Numbered from the stretch's first letter, positions 8,498 through 17,834 are shown. The stretch: 64,000 nt of DNA from JBPOIC01 sp052034865 (GCA_052034865.1 JBPOIC010000003.1:9875-73874), one strand, 5' to 3'. Notes: generated by a model from the letters alone, not told the origin. Numbers and translations are program-made.

Positions 8498-8984
8498 AAA
8501 TTTCCCCAGAAAGAAGGAATCTCTATTTTTATAATTAATATAAAAATAAATAGTAGTAATTAGTAGGGACTGTGAAACTGTGGATAAGCGACTCAAACTT
8601 CTGAAAGCTAAACGAAAAAAATTGGGATGAAACTGGGGCTGAATTCAAGTTTTAAACTTTGGATTTGGGGATAAGAAATTTCCAACAGGTGATCCACAGC
8701 TTTTTGCTTAAGATTTTCACAGAAGTCAATAGAACTGCAGTCACCGAATGAACCCTCATTTTCTTTCTTTAAAAAAGCTTCATCATAATCCATCCAATCG
8801 AAATGAAAACGGATGGAGTCAGTTCGTTTTTATAGGGTGGTCTCAATTTTTCTAATAAAGGAAGTACTAGACAGGGCTGTTACTTTGAAAAGATAGGAAG
8901 GTAAAAATTCAGAGGCCAACTTAAGGGAATAGAACGGGATAAGAAGAAAGCTAAGTCCGAGGAGAAAATTAAAGATAGAAGAAA
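8498..8984. other. dnaA-dnaN intergenic region with DnaA boxes
   Basis: The 487-bp gap has a consensus DnaA box, TTATCCACA on the minus strand, at 8579-8587, and one-mismatch boxes at 8666-8674 and 8690-8698. The segment 8521-8565 is extremely AT-rich (TATAAAAATAAATAGTAG type), which fits either the dnaN promoter or an unwinding element. A 61-codon minus-strand frame at 8608-8793 lacks a ribosome site and any recognisable feature. The region may be part of a bipartite origin. Confidence 0.6.
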
Positions 8985-10322
8985 TTAAATCAGGAGAATC
9001 TTTTCGATGGAATCAACCTCCTTTTTAAAACCCGGATCTTCCATCAGGCGCTTTTCGATTTTTTGAACTGCATGAACAACCGTGGAATGATCTTTTCCTC
9101 CGAATTTAATCCCCAATTCAGGAAAGGAAGATTTCACATGTTTGCGGCAAAGATACATCGCCACTTGTCTTGGTAGAGTAAGAGTTTTTAAACGCCGCTC
9201 GGATTTTAATTCGGATACCTTGATATGATAGTGATCAGAAACCAGTTTTTGGATGGCCTCAACACTTAAATTTCTAGCGGAATCTACAGCGAGGTTTTTC
9301 AAGACCTCTTTTACCATGTCGATAGTGATCGGTGCCTGGGTAAGAGATGAAAAAGCACTCACACGGATAAGCGAACCTTCAAGTTCACGAACATTGGAGC
9401 GAATGTGAGTCGCCAAAAAAAGAGCGACATCATCCGGAAGAAAAATATGATCGTCTTCAGCCTTTTTCTTAAGAATTGCTGCACGCGTTTCGGTATCCGG
9501 GGCCTGGATATCGGCCATCAATCCCCACTCAAATCTTGATCGCAATCTTTCCTCAAGTTGAGGAATTTCTTTTGGAACCCGGTCACTCGTCATGACCATC
9601 TGTTTGCGCGACTCATACAGATAGTTGAAGGTATGAAAAAATTCTTCCTGAGTTCTCTCTTTTCCCGCAATAAACTGAACATCATCGACTAATAAAACAT
9701 CGCAGGAATCCCGATATTTTTTTCTGAATTCGAACATCTTTTCATAGCGGATCGAAGCCACCAGTTCATTGGTGAAACTTTCGCCAGTAATGTAGATGAT
9801 TCGATAAGAAGGATTTCGTCTCAGAATGGAATAGGCTATGGCGTAGAGAAGATGGGTTTTTCCAAGACCGACACCACCGTATAAAAACAAGGGATTGTAA
9901 GTGCGGGCCGGGGAGTCTGAAACAGCCATCGCTGCTGCATGGGCAAACTGGTTTGAACTTCCGACCACAAAAGTACCAAAGGTATATTTGGAGCTAAAAA
10001 CATCATGTCCTTTGGAAGTAGCAGTAGGTTCGGCAGGTGCTTTTAAAGGAATGGGTTCTGCTTCGAGCTGTGAAACTGAGTCATCGGGCATTACCTGAAA
10101 TGCAATCTCGTGTTCCACGCCTGTTACTTTGAACAATTCGTATTTGATGAGATTGAGATAGTTTTCTGTGATCCAGTCGCGAATAAATTTGTTGGGGACG
10201 ATAATTCGAAGCTGTCCTGGGAAGGGAGAATCAAAGGTGGCAGGACGAATCCAGTTGTTGTAATTGAGTTCGCTGACTTTGGTTTTCAGAGACTCAACTA
10301 CCTTTGCGATGGAGTCATTCAC
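8985..10322 (-). CDS. dnaA: Chromosomal replication initiator protein DnaA
   Basis: The protein is 445 aa. Domain I covers roughly residues 1-80, then comes a short variable linker, and the AAA+ domain has Walker A (GGVGLGKTHLLYA, about 149-161) and Walker B (LLVDDVQFI). Domain IV ends with the DnaA signature around GGKDHSTVVHAVQKIE, which binds DnaA boxes. It melts the origin and also controls its own promoter. The start is GTG at 10322 with only a weak ribosome site, so the exact N-terminus is less certain. A palindromic pair of box-like sites lies about 75 bp upstream. Confidence 0.98.
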   Translation of the reverse strand: MNDSIAKVVESLKTKVSELNYNNWIRPATFDSPFPGQLRIIVPNKFIRDWITENYLNLIKYELFKVTGVEHEIAFQVMPDDSVSQLEAEPIPLKAPAEPTATSKGHDVFSSKYTFGTFVVGSSNQFAHAAAMAVSDSPARTYNPLFLYGGVGLGKTHLLYAIAYSILRRNPSYRIIYITGESFTNELVASIRYEKMFEFRKKYRDSCDVLLVDDVQFIAGKERTQEEFFHTFNYLYESRKQMVMTSDRVPKEIPQLEERLRSRFEWGLMADIQAPDTETRAAILKKKAEDDHIFLPDDVALFLATHIRSNVRELEGSLIRVSAFSSLTQAPITIDMVKEVLKNLAVDSARNLSVEAIQKLVSDHYHIKVSELKSERRLKTLTLPRQVAMYLCRKHVKSSFPELGIKFGGKDHSTVVHAVQKIEKRLMEDPGFKKEVDSIEKILLI

Positions 10323-10887
10323 GAGTCACCCGGTGGATTCTTAAAAATGAGATCAGAGAAAAGAAAAAACCAATTGAAAAACCACCGCAAAACACAGGTT
10401 TTCCACAGATGTGGAAAACTAAAAAAAGATAATAAAATCAATTTGTTAAATTGATAATACAGGGGAGAAAAACCAGAGAGATGGTTTTAAGGGATTTCCA
10501 AAATATTGACGCCTTCATTTTTTCAGGAGGAGACGTCAGCAATTTTCATCGGGAAAAAGAACCAAAAACCAAGATCTGTTTTTGCGTGGATCAATCTAGT
10601 TTCTGAACTTCAAAGACCAATCAGCTGCATCTTGTTTCTTCCTTAAAAAACAAAACAGGAAAGAAAAAATCAAGAGCACCGAAAGAGAAAATCTGTTTTC
10701 CAAGTAGCGGCTTGTGTAAGCAGTCCAAAAAAAATTTGCAAGATTAATTTGGTAAAAAATTTTTTCTCAAAAAAAGCGAAGTGTTTTCGCGTTGACAAAG
10801 CAAAACAAAGATGGTTTTTCGTCCACTCTTTCGCGCATACCAGAAATTTTTATCAATTTTGTTAGTGTTGTTGATGGAGAGATGATC
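10323..10887. other. Candidate replication origin (dnaA-rpmH intergenic)
   Basis: The 565-bp gap separates divergent dnaA (minus) and rpmH (plus). It is AT-rich, with long A/T runs around 10360-10460 and 10730-10780. It holds a perfect inverted repeat of two DnaA-box-like sites at 10398-10419, next to an AT-rich tract (AATAAAATCAATTTGTTAAA) that could unwind. Replication genes point left and ribosomal/secretion genes point right, as expected for bidirectional forks starting here. GC skew was not computed. It also contains the promoters of dnaA and rpmH; a TTGACA lies at 10792-10797, but I see no good -10 box. Confidence 0.6.
10398..10419. promoter_or_regulatory. Palindromic pair of DnaA-box-like sites upstream of dnaA
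   Basis: GTTTTCCACA and TGTGGAAAAC form a perfect 10-bp inverted repeat around a 2-bp spacer. Each arm contains TTTTCCACA, one mismatch from the TTATCCACA consensus. The site is about 75 bp upstream of the dnaA start, suited to origin binding, dnaA autoregulation, or both. Confidence 0.65.
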
Positions 10888-11037
10888 ATGAAGAGGACCT
10901 TCCAACCCAGTAAAATCAAGGCTAAGCGGAAACATGGCTTTAGAAAACGTTCAAGTACGACCGCGGGTCAAAATGTTTTGAAAAGCCGTCGAGCAAAAGG
11001 AAGGAAGCGTCTGACGGTTTCAGTTTCGAAAAAATAA
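10888..11037 (+). CDS. rpmH: 50S ribosomal protein L34
   Basis: The protein is 49 aa, beginning MKRTFQPSKIKAKRKHGFRKR and ending in a basic tail, as L34 always does. The start at 10888 is set by family similarity and a GGAGA ribosome site at 10877-10881; the upstream ATG at 10882 would add two residues. It is a large-subunit structural protein. It begins the rpmH-rnpA-yidD-yidC series on the right side of the presumed origin. Confidence 0.97.
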   Translation: MKRTFQPSKIKAKRKHGFRKRSSTTAGQNVLKSRRAKGRKRLTVSVSKK

Positions 11038-11038
11038 A

Positions 11039-11437
11039 GTGACTGTAAATTCGAAAGATCAATCCGAAAAATCTGCACGACTTAGGAAGTTTCCGAAGAG
11101 AGAAAAAATCATTTTACCATCCGATTTTGAACGAGTTCTTAAGACAGCAAAAAAATACCAAACTCCATCCTTCACAATTTTTATCCTAAAATCCAATTTG
11201 GTTTATGCTCGATTGGGTATTTCAATTTCCAAACGGGTTGTATCGCGGGCGCATGAGAGAAATCGCATCCGAAGAATCATTCGTGAAGTCTATCGCACCT
11301 TTTTAAGGCAGCTCGATCCATATGATTGGGTGTTTATAATTAAAAAGGGGTCTGATAAAATTAAAAATCGTGAGTTGTTTCATGAGATTATGGAGTTTTC
11401 CCACAGATTTTCCAACAAAGAAAAAGCACTTTATTAA
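11039..11437 (+). CDS. rnpA: Ribonuclease P protein component
   Basis: The frame encodes 132 aa from a GTG one base after the rpmH stop. The RNase P protein signature is clear (ARLGISISKRVVSRAHERNR, then IRRIIREVYR). The protein binds the catalytic RNA and helps process tRNA 5' ends. The first 18 residues are poorly conserved and there is no good ribosome site, so a later start is possible, although coupling to rpmH is likely. The RNA partner gene is not in the window. Confidence 0.95.
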   Translation: MTVNSKDQSEKSARLRKFPKREKIILPSDFERVLKTAKKYQTPSFTIFILKSNLVYARLGISISKRVVSRAHERNRIRRIIREVYRTFLRQLDPYDWVFIIKKGSDKIKNRELFHEIMEFSHRFSNKEKALY

Positions 11438-11654
11438 CAGGTTGTTCACAGGCCTGATTTCCCTTTATCAAACCTTTCTCTCTCCATTAAAACCAGCACG
11501 TTGCCGTTTTTACCCAAGTTGTTCCGAATATGCGAAACAGGCGATCTCGCATTGGGGGGTCTTAAAGGGGATAAAAGTTGCAGTGATCCGCCTTTTCAAA
11601 TGTCACCCTTATCATCCGGGCGGATATGATCCGGTAAAAAAATCCGAGGGGTAA
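11370..11654 (+). CDS. yidD: Membrane protein insertion efficiency factor YidD
   Basis: The core is typical of YidD: an amphipathic N-terminal segment, then ARCRFYPSCSEYAKQAI, and CHPYHPGGYDPVK at the C-terminus. The frame opens with GTG at 11370, 68 nt inside rnpA, giving 94 aa. YidD proteins are usually nearer 70-80 aa, and the conserved part only begins near residue 22, so the real start may be a non-ATG codon close to the rnpA stop. It assists YidC-dependent insertion at the inner membrane. Confidence 0.92.
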   Translation: MSCFMRLWSFPTDFPTKKKHFINRLFTGLISLYQTFLSPLKPARCRFYPSCSEYAKQAISHWGVLKGIKVAVIRLFKCHPYHPGGYDPVKKSEG

Positions 11655-11660
11655 ATTCTC

Positions 11661-11681
11661 GCAGAAATTCTGCAAATTTTT
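11661..11681 (+). terminator. Probable intrinsic terminator after yidD
   Basis: A 5-bp stem (GCAGA/TCTGC) with a 3-nt loop is followed by AAA and eight T residues. It is short but well placed, 7 nt after the yidD stop. The 254-bp gap to yidC suggests yidC may have its own promoter. Confidence 0.5.
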
Positions 11682-11908
11682 TTTACGCAAGCATTTCCCT
11701 CATGGTTTACAAACAGCAAGTACAGCGCAAGTCCTTCTGTCATGAAATCTTCTGGTTTATTACACAAAGGTTGCCTTGTCAGGTTCAGGACAATCGCTTC
11801 TTATTCGGATTCAGATTTTTCAGATATTGCTGATCTCTTTCATACAGGCTCTATTTGCCAATTCTCTCTCGAAAATTAAGATTCGAGAATTTCGCAAGAA
11901 AGATATTT

Positions 11909-13534
11909 ATGGAAAAAAGAAGTTTGCTCGCCGTAGTGCTTTCGACTCTGGTTTTAGTTATCTATTTTTTTCTGGTCTCATACTACGCGCCACCCCCTCC
12001 TCCTTCTCCACAACCCACGGCCTCAACGTCACCATCTTCTGCATCTCCTCCTCCTTCAGCATCTTCTCTTCCTTCTGCAGAAACTCTTTCAACGCCATCT
12101 CCTTCGGCTCCTCCCAAAACGACAACGGTGGACACCTCCATTTATCATCTCACTCTCAATAGTCTGAATGGATCCCTCTCGGATTTTATCGTGAAGAACT
12201 ATCGTTCTGGAGTGGAAAAAAAGGCGCCTCCAGTAAATCTTTTTGAAAATGCTACAAACAAAAATCTCGTTCTTCGATTTCATGAATCGAACCTGTCTCT
12301 TCCTTCTGAAATCCCATTCACGGTTCAGCAGGAGGGAAATAATCGAGTTGAATATGTCTGGAATAACGATCAGGTGAAGCTGACCAAAGTGATCGAGTGG
12401 GACCCACAAAACTATGTGGGAAAAATTTATGTGAATCTTGAAAACCTTTCGGATCAGACCTGGATGACCGGTTTGGGATTGCGGGTTGAAACCCATCAAA
12501 ATCGTGAAGACACCCAAGGTATCAGTTTTTTAAAACCTCCGAGCAATCTGAAATTTCCTGCTTATTATAGTGAGAAAGGAATGACCCGACATCAGGATGT
12601 GAGCAAGCTCGACTCTAATGGAAAAGAAACGGGTTCCATTCAATGGGCAGGAATCGAAGATCGCTATTTTCTATGGGCGCTGCTTCCAACCCTCGTTTCT
12701 ACCCAAAATCAGGTCCTCTACGGTGTAACCCCTGGAAACAATCTTTTCTCGGAAATTCTTTATCCCAAAGAAGCCATTGCACCCGGCACCCATCTTCAAC
12801 GTGAATTTTCGGTTTATTTTGGTCCTAAAGAAATGGATCGCCTGAAGCTTGTGGGCGCTCATCTGGATGAAGCAATCGATTACGGGTGGTTTGGACCCGT
12901 CGCCCGATTGTTACTGGCCCTTTTGAAATTCATTCAAATCTGGGTGGGCAATTGGGGACTGACGATCATTGCGCTCACTCTTATCATCAAACTTCTTCTG
13001 CATCCCATTAATAAAAAATCGATGGAATCCATGAAGGCGATGCAAAAAATTCAGCCCAAGCTGGCAGAGATTCGGGAAAAATACGCCAATGATCGTGAGC
13101 GGCAAAACATCGAGATGATGAATCTGTTCAAAATCCACAAGGTCAATCCGATGGGAGGATGTCTGCCCATGCTGTTGCAGATGCCCGTTTATATTGCCTT
13201 GTACAAGGTTCTCTCCAATGCGATTGAGCTTTACCACGCGCCATTTTTTGCGTTTTACAAAGATCTTTCTGCTCCAGATCCCTATTTCATCTCTCCCATT
13301 CTTTTAGGTATTTTCATGGTTCTGCAGCAAAAGATGACACCTTCCACACAAGATCCCGCTCAGGCGAAAATGATGATGCTCATGCCCATCATGTTCTCTG
13401 CCTTCATGCTTTTTCTGCCCGCCGGACTGGTTCTTTATATTTTTGTGAACACCCTGATCACCGTCGTTCAGCAATACCTCCATCAGCACGACATGAGTTT
13501 AGCCGATCTCATGCGTAAAATGCGTCATCGATAG
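11909..13534 (+). CDS. yidC: Membrane protein insertase YidC
   Basis: The protein is 541 aa from ATG 11909 (MEKRSLLAVVLSTLVLVIYFFLV), the usual Gram-negative YidC N-terminal anchor. A Pro/Ser-rich linker follows (about residues 30-65), then the periplasmic domain, and five C-terminal membrane segments with the 60KD_IMP core (WGLTIIALTLIIKLLLHPI, NPMGGCLPMLLQMPVYIALYK). An in-frame ATG 54 nt upstream is unlikely to be used. YidC inserts and folds inner-membrane proteins. jag and mnmE, often next in this cluster, are absent here; mnmE lies about 42 kb away. Confidence 0.97.
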   Translation: MEKRSLLAVVLSTLVLVIYFFLVSYYAPPPPPSPQPTASTSPSSASPPPSASSLPSAETLSTPSPSAPPKTTTVDTSIYHLTLNSLNGSLSDFIVKNYRSGVEKKAPPVNLFENATNKNLVLRFHESNLSLPSEIPFTVQQEGNNRVEYVWNNDQVKLTKVIEWDPQNYVGKIYVNLENLSDQTWMTGLGLRVETHQNREDTQGISFLKPPSNLKFPAYYSEKGMTRHQDVSKLDSNGKETGSIQWAGIEDRYFLWALLPTLVSTQNQVLYGVTPGNNLFSEILYPKEAIAPGTHLQREFSVYFGPKEMDRLKLVGAHLDEAIDYGWFGPVARLLLALLKFIQIWVGNWGLTIIALTLIIKLLLHPINKKSMESMKAMQKIQPKLAEIREKYANDRERQNIEMMNLFKIHKVNPMGGCLPMLLQMPVYIALYKVLSNAIELYHAPFFAFYKDLSAPDPYFISPILLGIFMVLQQKMTPSTQDPAQAKMMMLMPIMFSAFMLFLPAGLVLYIFVNTLITVVQQYLHQHDMSLADLMRKMRHR

Positions 13535-13812
13535 GACGCGCTTTTTTCCCCAAGCAAATCGATTGCTCTCAGTTTTTTCCTTCCGCTGCGTGAATCTTAA
13601 AGATCCGTCATGGTTGAGTGGGCATGTGCCGATCGAAAAATAAGCGTCCTTAATGAAGAAGATATTTCCTGAGCTGAGTCATCACGAGATGAAATGCCCC
13701 TTGTTTACGACCAGGGGTTTGATTATCCTGCAATGAAGGAATAACCTTAAGATTCCAGGCAACTTTTTACCTTGGCATTCCGAGAACTTATCTCAAAGGT
13801 ACGAAAATCTTT

Positions 13813-15693
13813 ATGGCATGGATGGACTTAGACATTGCGATTCAGGAAAAACTTCCCAGAAGGTTTCAGGGACGTCCTTGCTATCACCAGATAATCCCTG
13901 TTTTTGGAGGATCAAAAGAAGCAGAAGCCCAGCGTGTTCGGGAAAAAGAGACGGATGACAAGCGCCAAAAAGATCAGCAGAAAAAAGCGCAGGATGCGCA
14001 AAAAGCCCACCAGGCACAAAATCAGAAAAATTTAAATCAGCTCCAGCAGATGAATGCCCAGCAGACGGGTCATGCTTCTCACGAAGATGCGCGCGATGCG
14101 AAGCAGCACGAAAAAAATCGCGAGGCCCTTCAGAAAGCGACGCAGGGTGTTCAGGAGCATACCCATACTCAATTTGAAAACAATCCTCAGCCCCGTCCAC
14201 AAATTTCCCAGCGCAGTACTGGAACTTCCAATCTCTTAAAAAACATTCAGACCCTAACCCAGCAATCCGCGACCCAGGCTCGTCAGGAGACCGCCAAACT
14301 TGCCAAAGATGACGCCCGTGAGGTCAAGCATTTCGATGAGCACCATGAAACGGCTCAAAAGCAGGAGCCTTTGTTTCGCTCGACAAAGCTGGGCTATATC
14401 GCCCGAGCGGCAGGGTTTTATGAGAATGGTCGTACTGCTCTTGAAGCTAGATCCGACCCGGCCCGAATGAAGCTCCTTCTGAATCCCAGGCAGGCGGCCT
14501 CCAAACCCTTTAGTCCAGAAAAACCTTTTTATCAGTTAAGCAAACAGGGCTTTGAAAGATTGTTTAATCCTGATCATCTCTCGGAGATGATCCATCAGGT
14601 TTCTCAACACTTGGCAGAAACCCATCCCGCTCTGGAACATGCGCAGGGTAAGGCCGTGGCTTTGTTTCATGGAGGGCTTTTGTTTGTGAAGGAAGGTCCT
14701 CGCGTGCGTGCCTTCCGCCTCTCCGCAGAAGGCGTTCTCCATGAGGCGACTCAGGAGTACGAAGGCTTTCCTCTCTCCCAACAGGCGCGCGCAGAAATGA
14801 CTCGCCTGCTTAAGCAAAAAGGAGTGCATGCACGGCTGGATGGTGACAAGGAGCCGCTGATCGATCCGAAAGAATTGAAGGAAGAATCAAAACTTTCCAA
14901 AACGGATCGCTCGCTTTCTTCTCGCGGTGAGTTGCGATCGCTCAGCAAAGATGATTCCTCTTTCTCGGCCTTACTCCGCAGGGTGCTCGAAGAAGGCGAG
15001 AGCGTCGCTAAAAAACTCGAGAAAGGAGAAGATCCTTATTTTGCTGAAAAAGAAAATTGGGTCGCATTTTTCTCGAATGTCGTCCAGCTCGGGAGCGCTT
15101 TTGAAAACAAGACCAGGTCTTTTGATGAGATTCTGGAATTTATTTTTCGTGGGCTTTTCAAGAAACCCGCCGAAGAAGGTGAGACGCTGGTTTCTGACAT
15201 CAAATATCAAAAAGGAAGCTCGCTTAAAAAAGAAGACAAGTTTGCCCAGATCGGAATTCTTAATGAGGACCTGCTTTCCCAGCTTCGAAACCTGGAGCCC
15301 GGAGAAAAAATTTCCAAAGAGTTGATGCAGCAGTTTTTGGGAGAGGAGCTTGCGTTCATCCAGCTCGTGCATGTTTTGCAGAAAAATGATCCCGCCCTGG
15401 CTTCCGAAATTCTAAAAAATGTGAAATTTGATCCGGCCGCAAACGTCGATCCCTACAGCCAGGCGCGTCTGGAACATCACATTTTCTCAGCCTCGCGCAA
15501 ACGCAGACTCGAAGAGGAAATGCTGCACAATATGAATCCTTCAGATGCCTTGCCTGTGTTTGCAAACCCCTATGAGCTCCAACCAAAGTTTTATCAGCGC
15601 TTCATAGGAGGCCCCCGATTTTATACGCTTATTACCTATGCCGGTGCCGTTATTGGATTTTTGCTTTTGATGTTTTTGATTTTTGGAAGATAG
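13813..15693 (+). CDS. Large unknown protein with coiled-coil N-terminal half and C-terminal membrane anchor
   Basis: The protein is 626 aa and I recognise no family. Residues about 35-200 are very rich in Gln, Lys, Glu, Ala and His and should form a long coiled coil or disordered region (KDQQKKAQDAQKAHQAQNQK). The middle and C-terminal parts look globular and charged. The last 25 residues form a single hydrophobic segment (LITYAGAVIGFLLLMFLIF) ending GR, so this looks tail-anchored with the bulk in the cytoplasm. ATG 13813 is followed three codons later by a second ATG; the ribosome site is weak. No neighbour suggests a function. Confidence 0.75.
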   Translation: MAWMDLDIAIQEKLPRRFQGRPCYHQIIPVFGGSKEAEAQRVREKETDDKRQKDQQKKAQDAQKAHQAQNQKNLNQLQQMNAQQTGHASHEDARDAKQHEKNREALQKATQGVQEHTHTQFENNPQPRPQISQRSTGTSNLLKNIQTLTQQSATQARQETAKLAKDDAREVKHFDEHHETAQKQEPLFRSTKLGYIARAAGFYENGRTALEARSDPARMKLLLNPRQAASKPFSPEKPFYQLSKQGFERLFNPDHLSEMIHQVSQHLAETHPALEHAQGKAVALFHGGLLFVKEGPRVRAFRLSAEGVLHEATQEYEGFPLSQQARAEMTRLLKQKGVHARLDGDKEPLIDPKELKEESKLSKTDRSLSSRGELRSLSKDDSSFSALLRRVLEEGESVAKKLEKGEDPYFAEKENWVAFFSNVVQLGSAFENKTRSFDEILEFIFRGLFKKPAEEGETLVSDIKYQKGSSLKKEDKFAQIGILNEDLLSQLRNLEPGEKISKELMQQFLGEELAFIQLVHVLQKNDPALASEILKNVKFDPAANVDPYSQARLEHHIFSASRKRRLEEEMLHNMNPSDALPVFANPYELQPKFYQRFIGGPRFYTLITYAGAVIGFLLLMFLIFGR

Positions 15694-15791
15694 CGTCCTT
15701 CGTTCTTCCCGTTGGTCTCCCTTTTATTCTTCCTTTTCCATTCAAAAATGAATCTTCATCGAGTGGAATTTCTTTTCGATATTCAAATTTA

Positions 15792-16589
15792 TTATAGAAA
15801 CAGGCTTGCAACCCAAGAGTGCGAAACTCCTCCTGATCCTCCGACGGTGCCAGAGCTGACCGAGGCGCCTGCTCCCGCTACAGAAATTGCAAAAAACCAA
15901 ATGCCAGCAACCAGGGCCGATGCCCCGAGAGTATAAATTCCAATCAACTCAAGGGTTTCATTGGCGGGAATTCCAGCCAGCGGATCGCTTGCCTGACACC
16001 AGTCTTGTGCTGGAAGCTCACGAAAAGGTTGTGGAGGAAAATTGCAGATGGGTTTGAGGGCGGGCTCAGAAAAAACCGGAATGCTGGAAGGTTGGGGAAG
16101 GTTTCTCAGCCGGGCCCTCACATCGCGCAACAAATCGCGCTCCGAATAATGCAAAAGAGAATCAAAGCCAGGGTAGAAGACAGGATTTTGAGGAGTTTGC
16201 GGTGGACTTGGAGGGCATAGCTTCTCGGCCGTTTCCAGACCCGCTCGTTGCCCTTCCGATCTCACCATCGAAAGATATTGGCTTTCTTTTGAAATGGCAG
16301 GGTTTGGAATTTTCGCCCAGTCGTAGTTAAAGAAAAAGCTATTAGGATAGGACTGATGAAGTTTGAGCAGGTCCTGGAATTGTTGTTCGCAGCTCCAAAC
16401 AATGTCGGAATATAGTTGATATTGGTAGGAAGGATCAAAACGTAAGAAAGGAGGAGTGTTGAGATCGCAAATTTCTTCGGCGGCATTTCGGCATTGATAC
16501 AAGAAGTTTTCCTGCGAGTTGAGGTTTTTTTCCGAGTCTATTCCTCTCGACCATCGCTCATAGCGGGACCAAATATTGGAAATGGGCAT
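15792..16589 (-). CDS. Unknown protein with C-terminal membrane segment
   Basis: The frame encodes 265 aa from ATG 16589 with no obvious ribosome site. The N-terminal 215 residues carry several Cys residues (CRNAAEEICDL, SCEQQF, EKLCPPSPP, KPICNFPP, DWCQASD) and many Pro and Tyr. Residues about 215-240 form one hydrophobic helix (IGIYTLGASALVAGIWFF), followed by a Gly/Ser-rich tail. No signal peptide is visible. It is convergent with the 626-aa tail-anchored protein, and both end in a membrane segment, though nothing shows they work together. Confidence 0.6.
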   Translation of the reverse strand: MPISNIWSRYERWSRGIDSEKNLNSQENFLYQCRNAAEEICDLNTPPFLRFDPSYQYQLYSDIVWSCEQQFQDLLKLHQSYPNSFFFNYDWAKIPNPAISKESQYLSMVRSEGQRAGLETAEKLCPPSPPQTPQNPVFYPGFDSLLHYSERDLLRDVRARLRNLPQPSSIPVFSEPALKPICNFPPQPFRELPAQDWCQASDPLAGIPANETLELIGIYTLGASALVAGIWFFAISVAGAGASVSSGTVGGSGGVSHSWVASLFL

Positions 16590-17178
16590 ACAAGTATCCA
16601 GTGTTTGAAAATGCTGACTGTTATTTTATTGTCTATTATTTTTTATAAACAAATCAGCTTATAAAAACTATGTCAAACTATTGTATAATATAATTTCCCA
16701 CATCTATTCTTTGCCGGTTTTTTGGCCTATCGCCTATCCCGGCTCCGTGGTTCTCCGTCTTCCATCTTTTCCATCTTTCATTCCCGATCGGGAGTCCTCT
16801 GTCTGATCCTAATCGGTAACAATCCGTCTCAAAAAAAACGTAGACGGAGGAGATTATCCTTTTGAAATTATTTTGATATTTTTCCTCCGTCTTCGGTCCA
16901 AAAGATAAGGTTTTTCATCTCAATCCGTTCTGTCTGATTTGTGCTTTCGCTTAAGAGGTTTTAAAAAAATTCTTGAAAGGGTTATGAGAGGAGAAAAATT
17001 GAAGACGGAGGAGCTTGTTCCTTCTATCTTTATTCTGTTTTCTGAATAGAGGTTACGTGAGATTGAAATAAGAATGGTCTTTATTGATAAAATGATAGGG
17101 TCTGGATCGAAATTGATTTTGCTGGCGTTGCTCGCCAAAAACTGGCCTTTGGCCAAATAATAATGAAAGGTACTGATT
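16590..17178. other. AT-rich intergenic region with short inverted repeats
   Basis: No gene was found. The left end is very AT-rich (TTGTATAATATAATT near 16681) and probably holds the promoter for the minus-strand gene; TTGACA occurs on that strand at 16671-16676. Further right are three copies of AGACGGAGGA, and the TCCTCTGTCTGATCC segment at 16795-16809, which recurs at 32071-32085. Confidence 0.5.
16842..17012. repeat. AGACGGAGGA inverted and direct repeats
   Basis: AGACGGAGGA lies at 16842-16851, its reverse complement at 16883-16892, and a further direct copy at 17003-17012. The first two could form a 10-bp stem with a 31-nt loop. Related CTCCGTCT strings recur in other gaps (about 16755, 32098 and 36142). 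Confidence 0.5.
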
Positions 17179-17730
17179 ATGAAAATACGTCGAATTCTTG
17201 CAATCCTCTTGCTTTCTGTTTTGTCTTCTCCCTTCCTGATCCAGTGCGGATCTTCCACTCCAAACGAACAAAGTAACAACACCTCAGCTCTCAACTCCTG
17301 TCTTTTGATGACCAAGGCCGATGTGGAATCGGTGATTGGTGGCACAGTGAGTGATCCTCAGGCCGGTCCACTCGACAATCAGGGTGATGGAACCTATGCC
17401 TTCGTTTCAAACTGCGTCTACACTTCCACTCCTTCCAATATTAAAGTGGATCTTGTTACTCGCCAGGCCACGAGCGGCAACAAAAATGATCCCGCTGGCG
17501 ATAAGGCAAAGCTTGCCAGTCTTTACCAATCCACCCCGCAGGATGTGAGTGGTGTGGGTGATTCCGCTTTTTCAATTACCTCCGGTCCGAGTTTTGCTCA
17601 TGCGTTTCAGTTGATTGTTTATAAAGGGATCGATCTTCAACTCGACATCACGATCTTTAATCTGACTGACGACACCGCTGCTCTCAATAAAGCAAAATCC
17701 CTCGCACAAACGGTTTTAAGCAGGCTTTAA
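17179..17730 (+). CDS. Putative lipoprotein, DUF3558-like
   Basis: The protein is 183 aa with a lipoprotein signal: basic MKIRRI, a hydrophobic core, and lipobox LIQC with Cys at about residue 23, then a Ser/Asn-rich linker. The mature part starts with CLLMTKADVESVIGGTV and has a VSNCVYT segment and a GVGDSAF motif, resembling DUF3558-type lipoproteins of unknown role. It should be anchored to a membrane facing the periplasm or surface. The start is ATG 17179 with GAAAGG upstream. A strong terminator follows, so it is probably transcribed alone. Confidence 0.8.
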   Translation: MKIRRILAILLLSVLSSPFLIQCGSSTPNEQSNNTSALNSCLLMTKADVESVIGGTVSDPQAGPLDNQGDGTYAFVSNCVYTSTPSNIKVDLVTRQATSGNKNDPAGDKAKLASLYQSTPQDVSGVGDSAFSITSGPSFAHAFQLIVYKGIDLQLDITIFNLTDDTAALNKAKSLAQTVLSRL

Positions 17731-17734
17731 GAAC

Positions 17735-17765
17735 AAGGGGATGTGAGCAAAGCTCGCATCCCCTT
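17735..17765 (+). terminator. Strong intrinsic terminator after the lipoprotein gene
   Basis: AAGGGGATGTGAGC pairs with GCTCGCATCCCCTT, 14 bp with one G-T type mismatch and a 3-nt loop. A T-rich tract (TTATTGGTTTTCTTTT) follows. It begins 4 nt after the stop codon. Confidence 0.85.
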
Positions 17766-17834
17766 ATTGGTTTTCTTTTGGATTCTGATTACCTTCCTCA
17801 TCGCCTATCAATCATTCTGCCATCAGATCTGGCG

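Noticed and set aside
8608..8793. 61-codon minus-strand frame between dnaA and dnaN
   Set aside because: There is no ribosome site or similarity, and it overlaps DnaA-box sequences of the likely origin.
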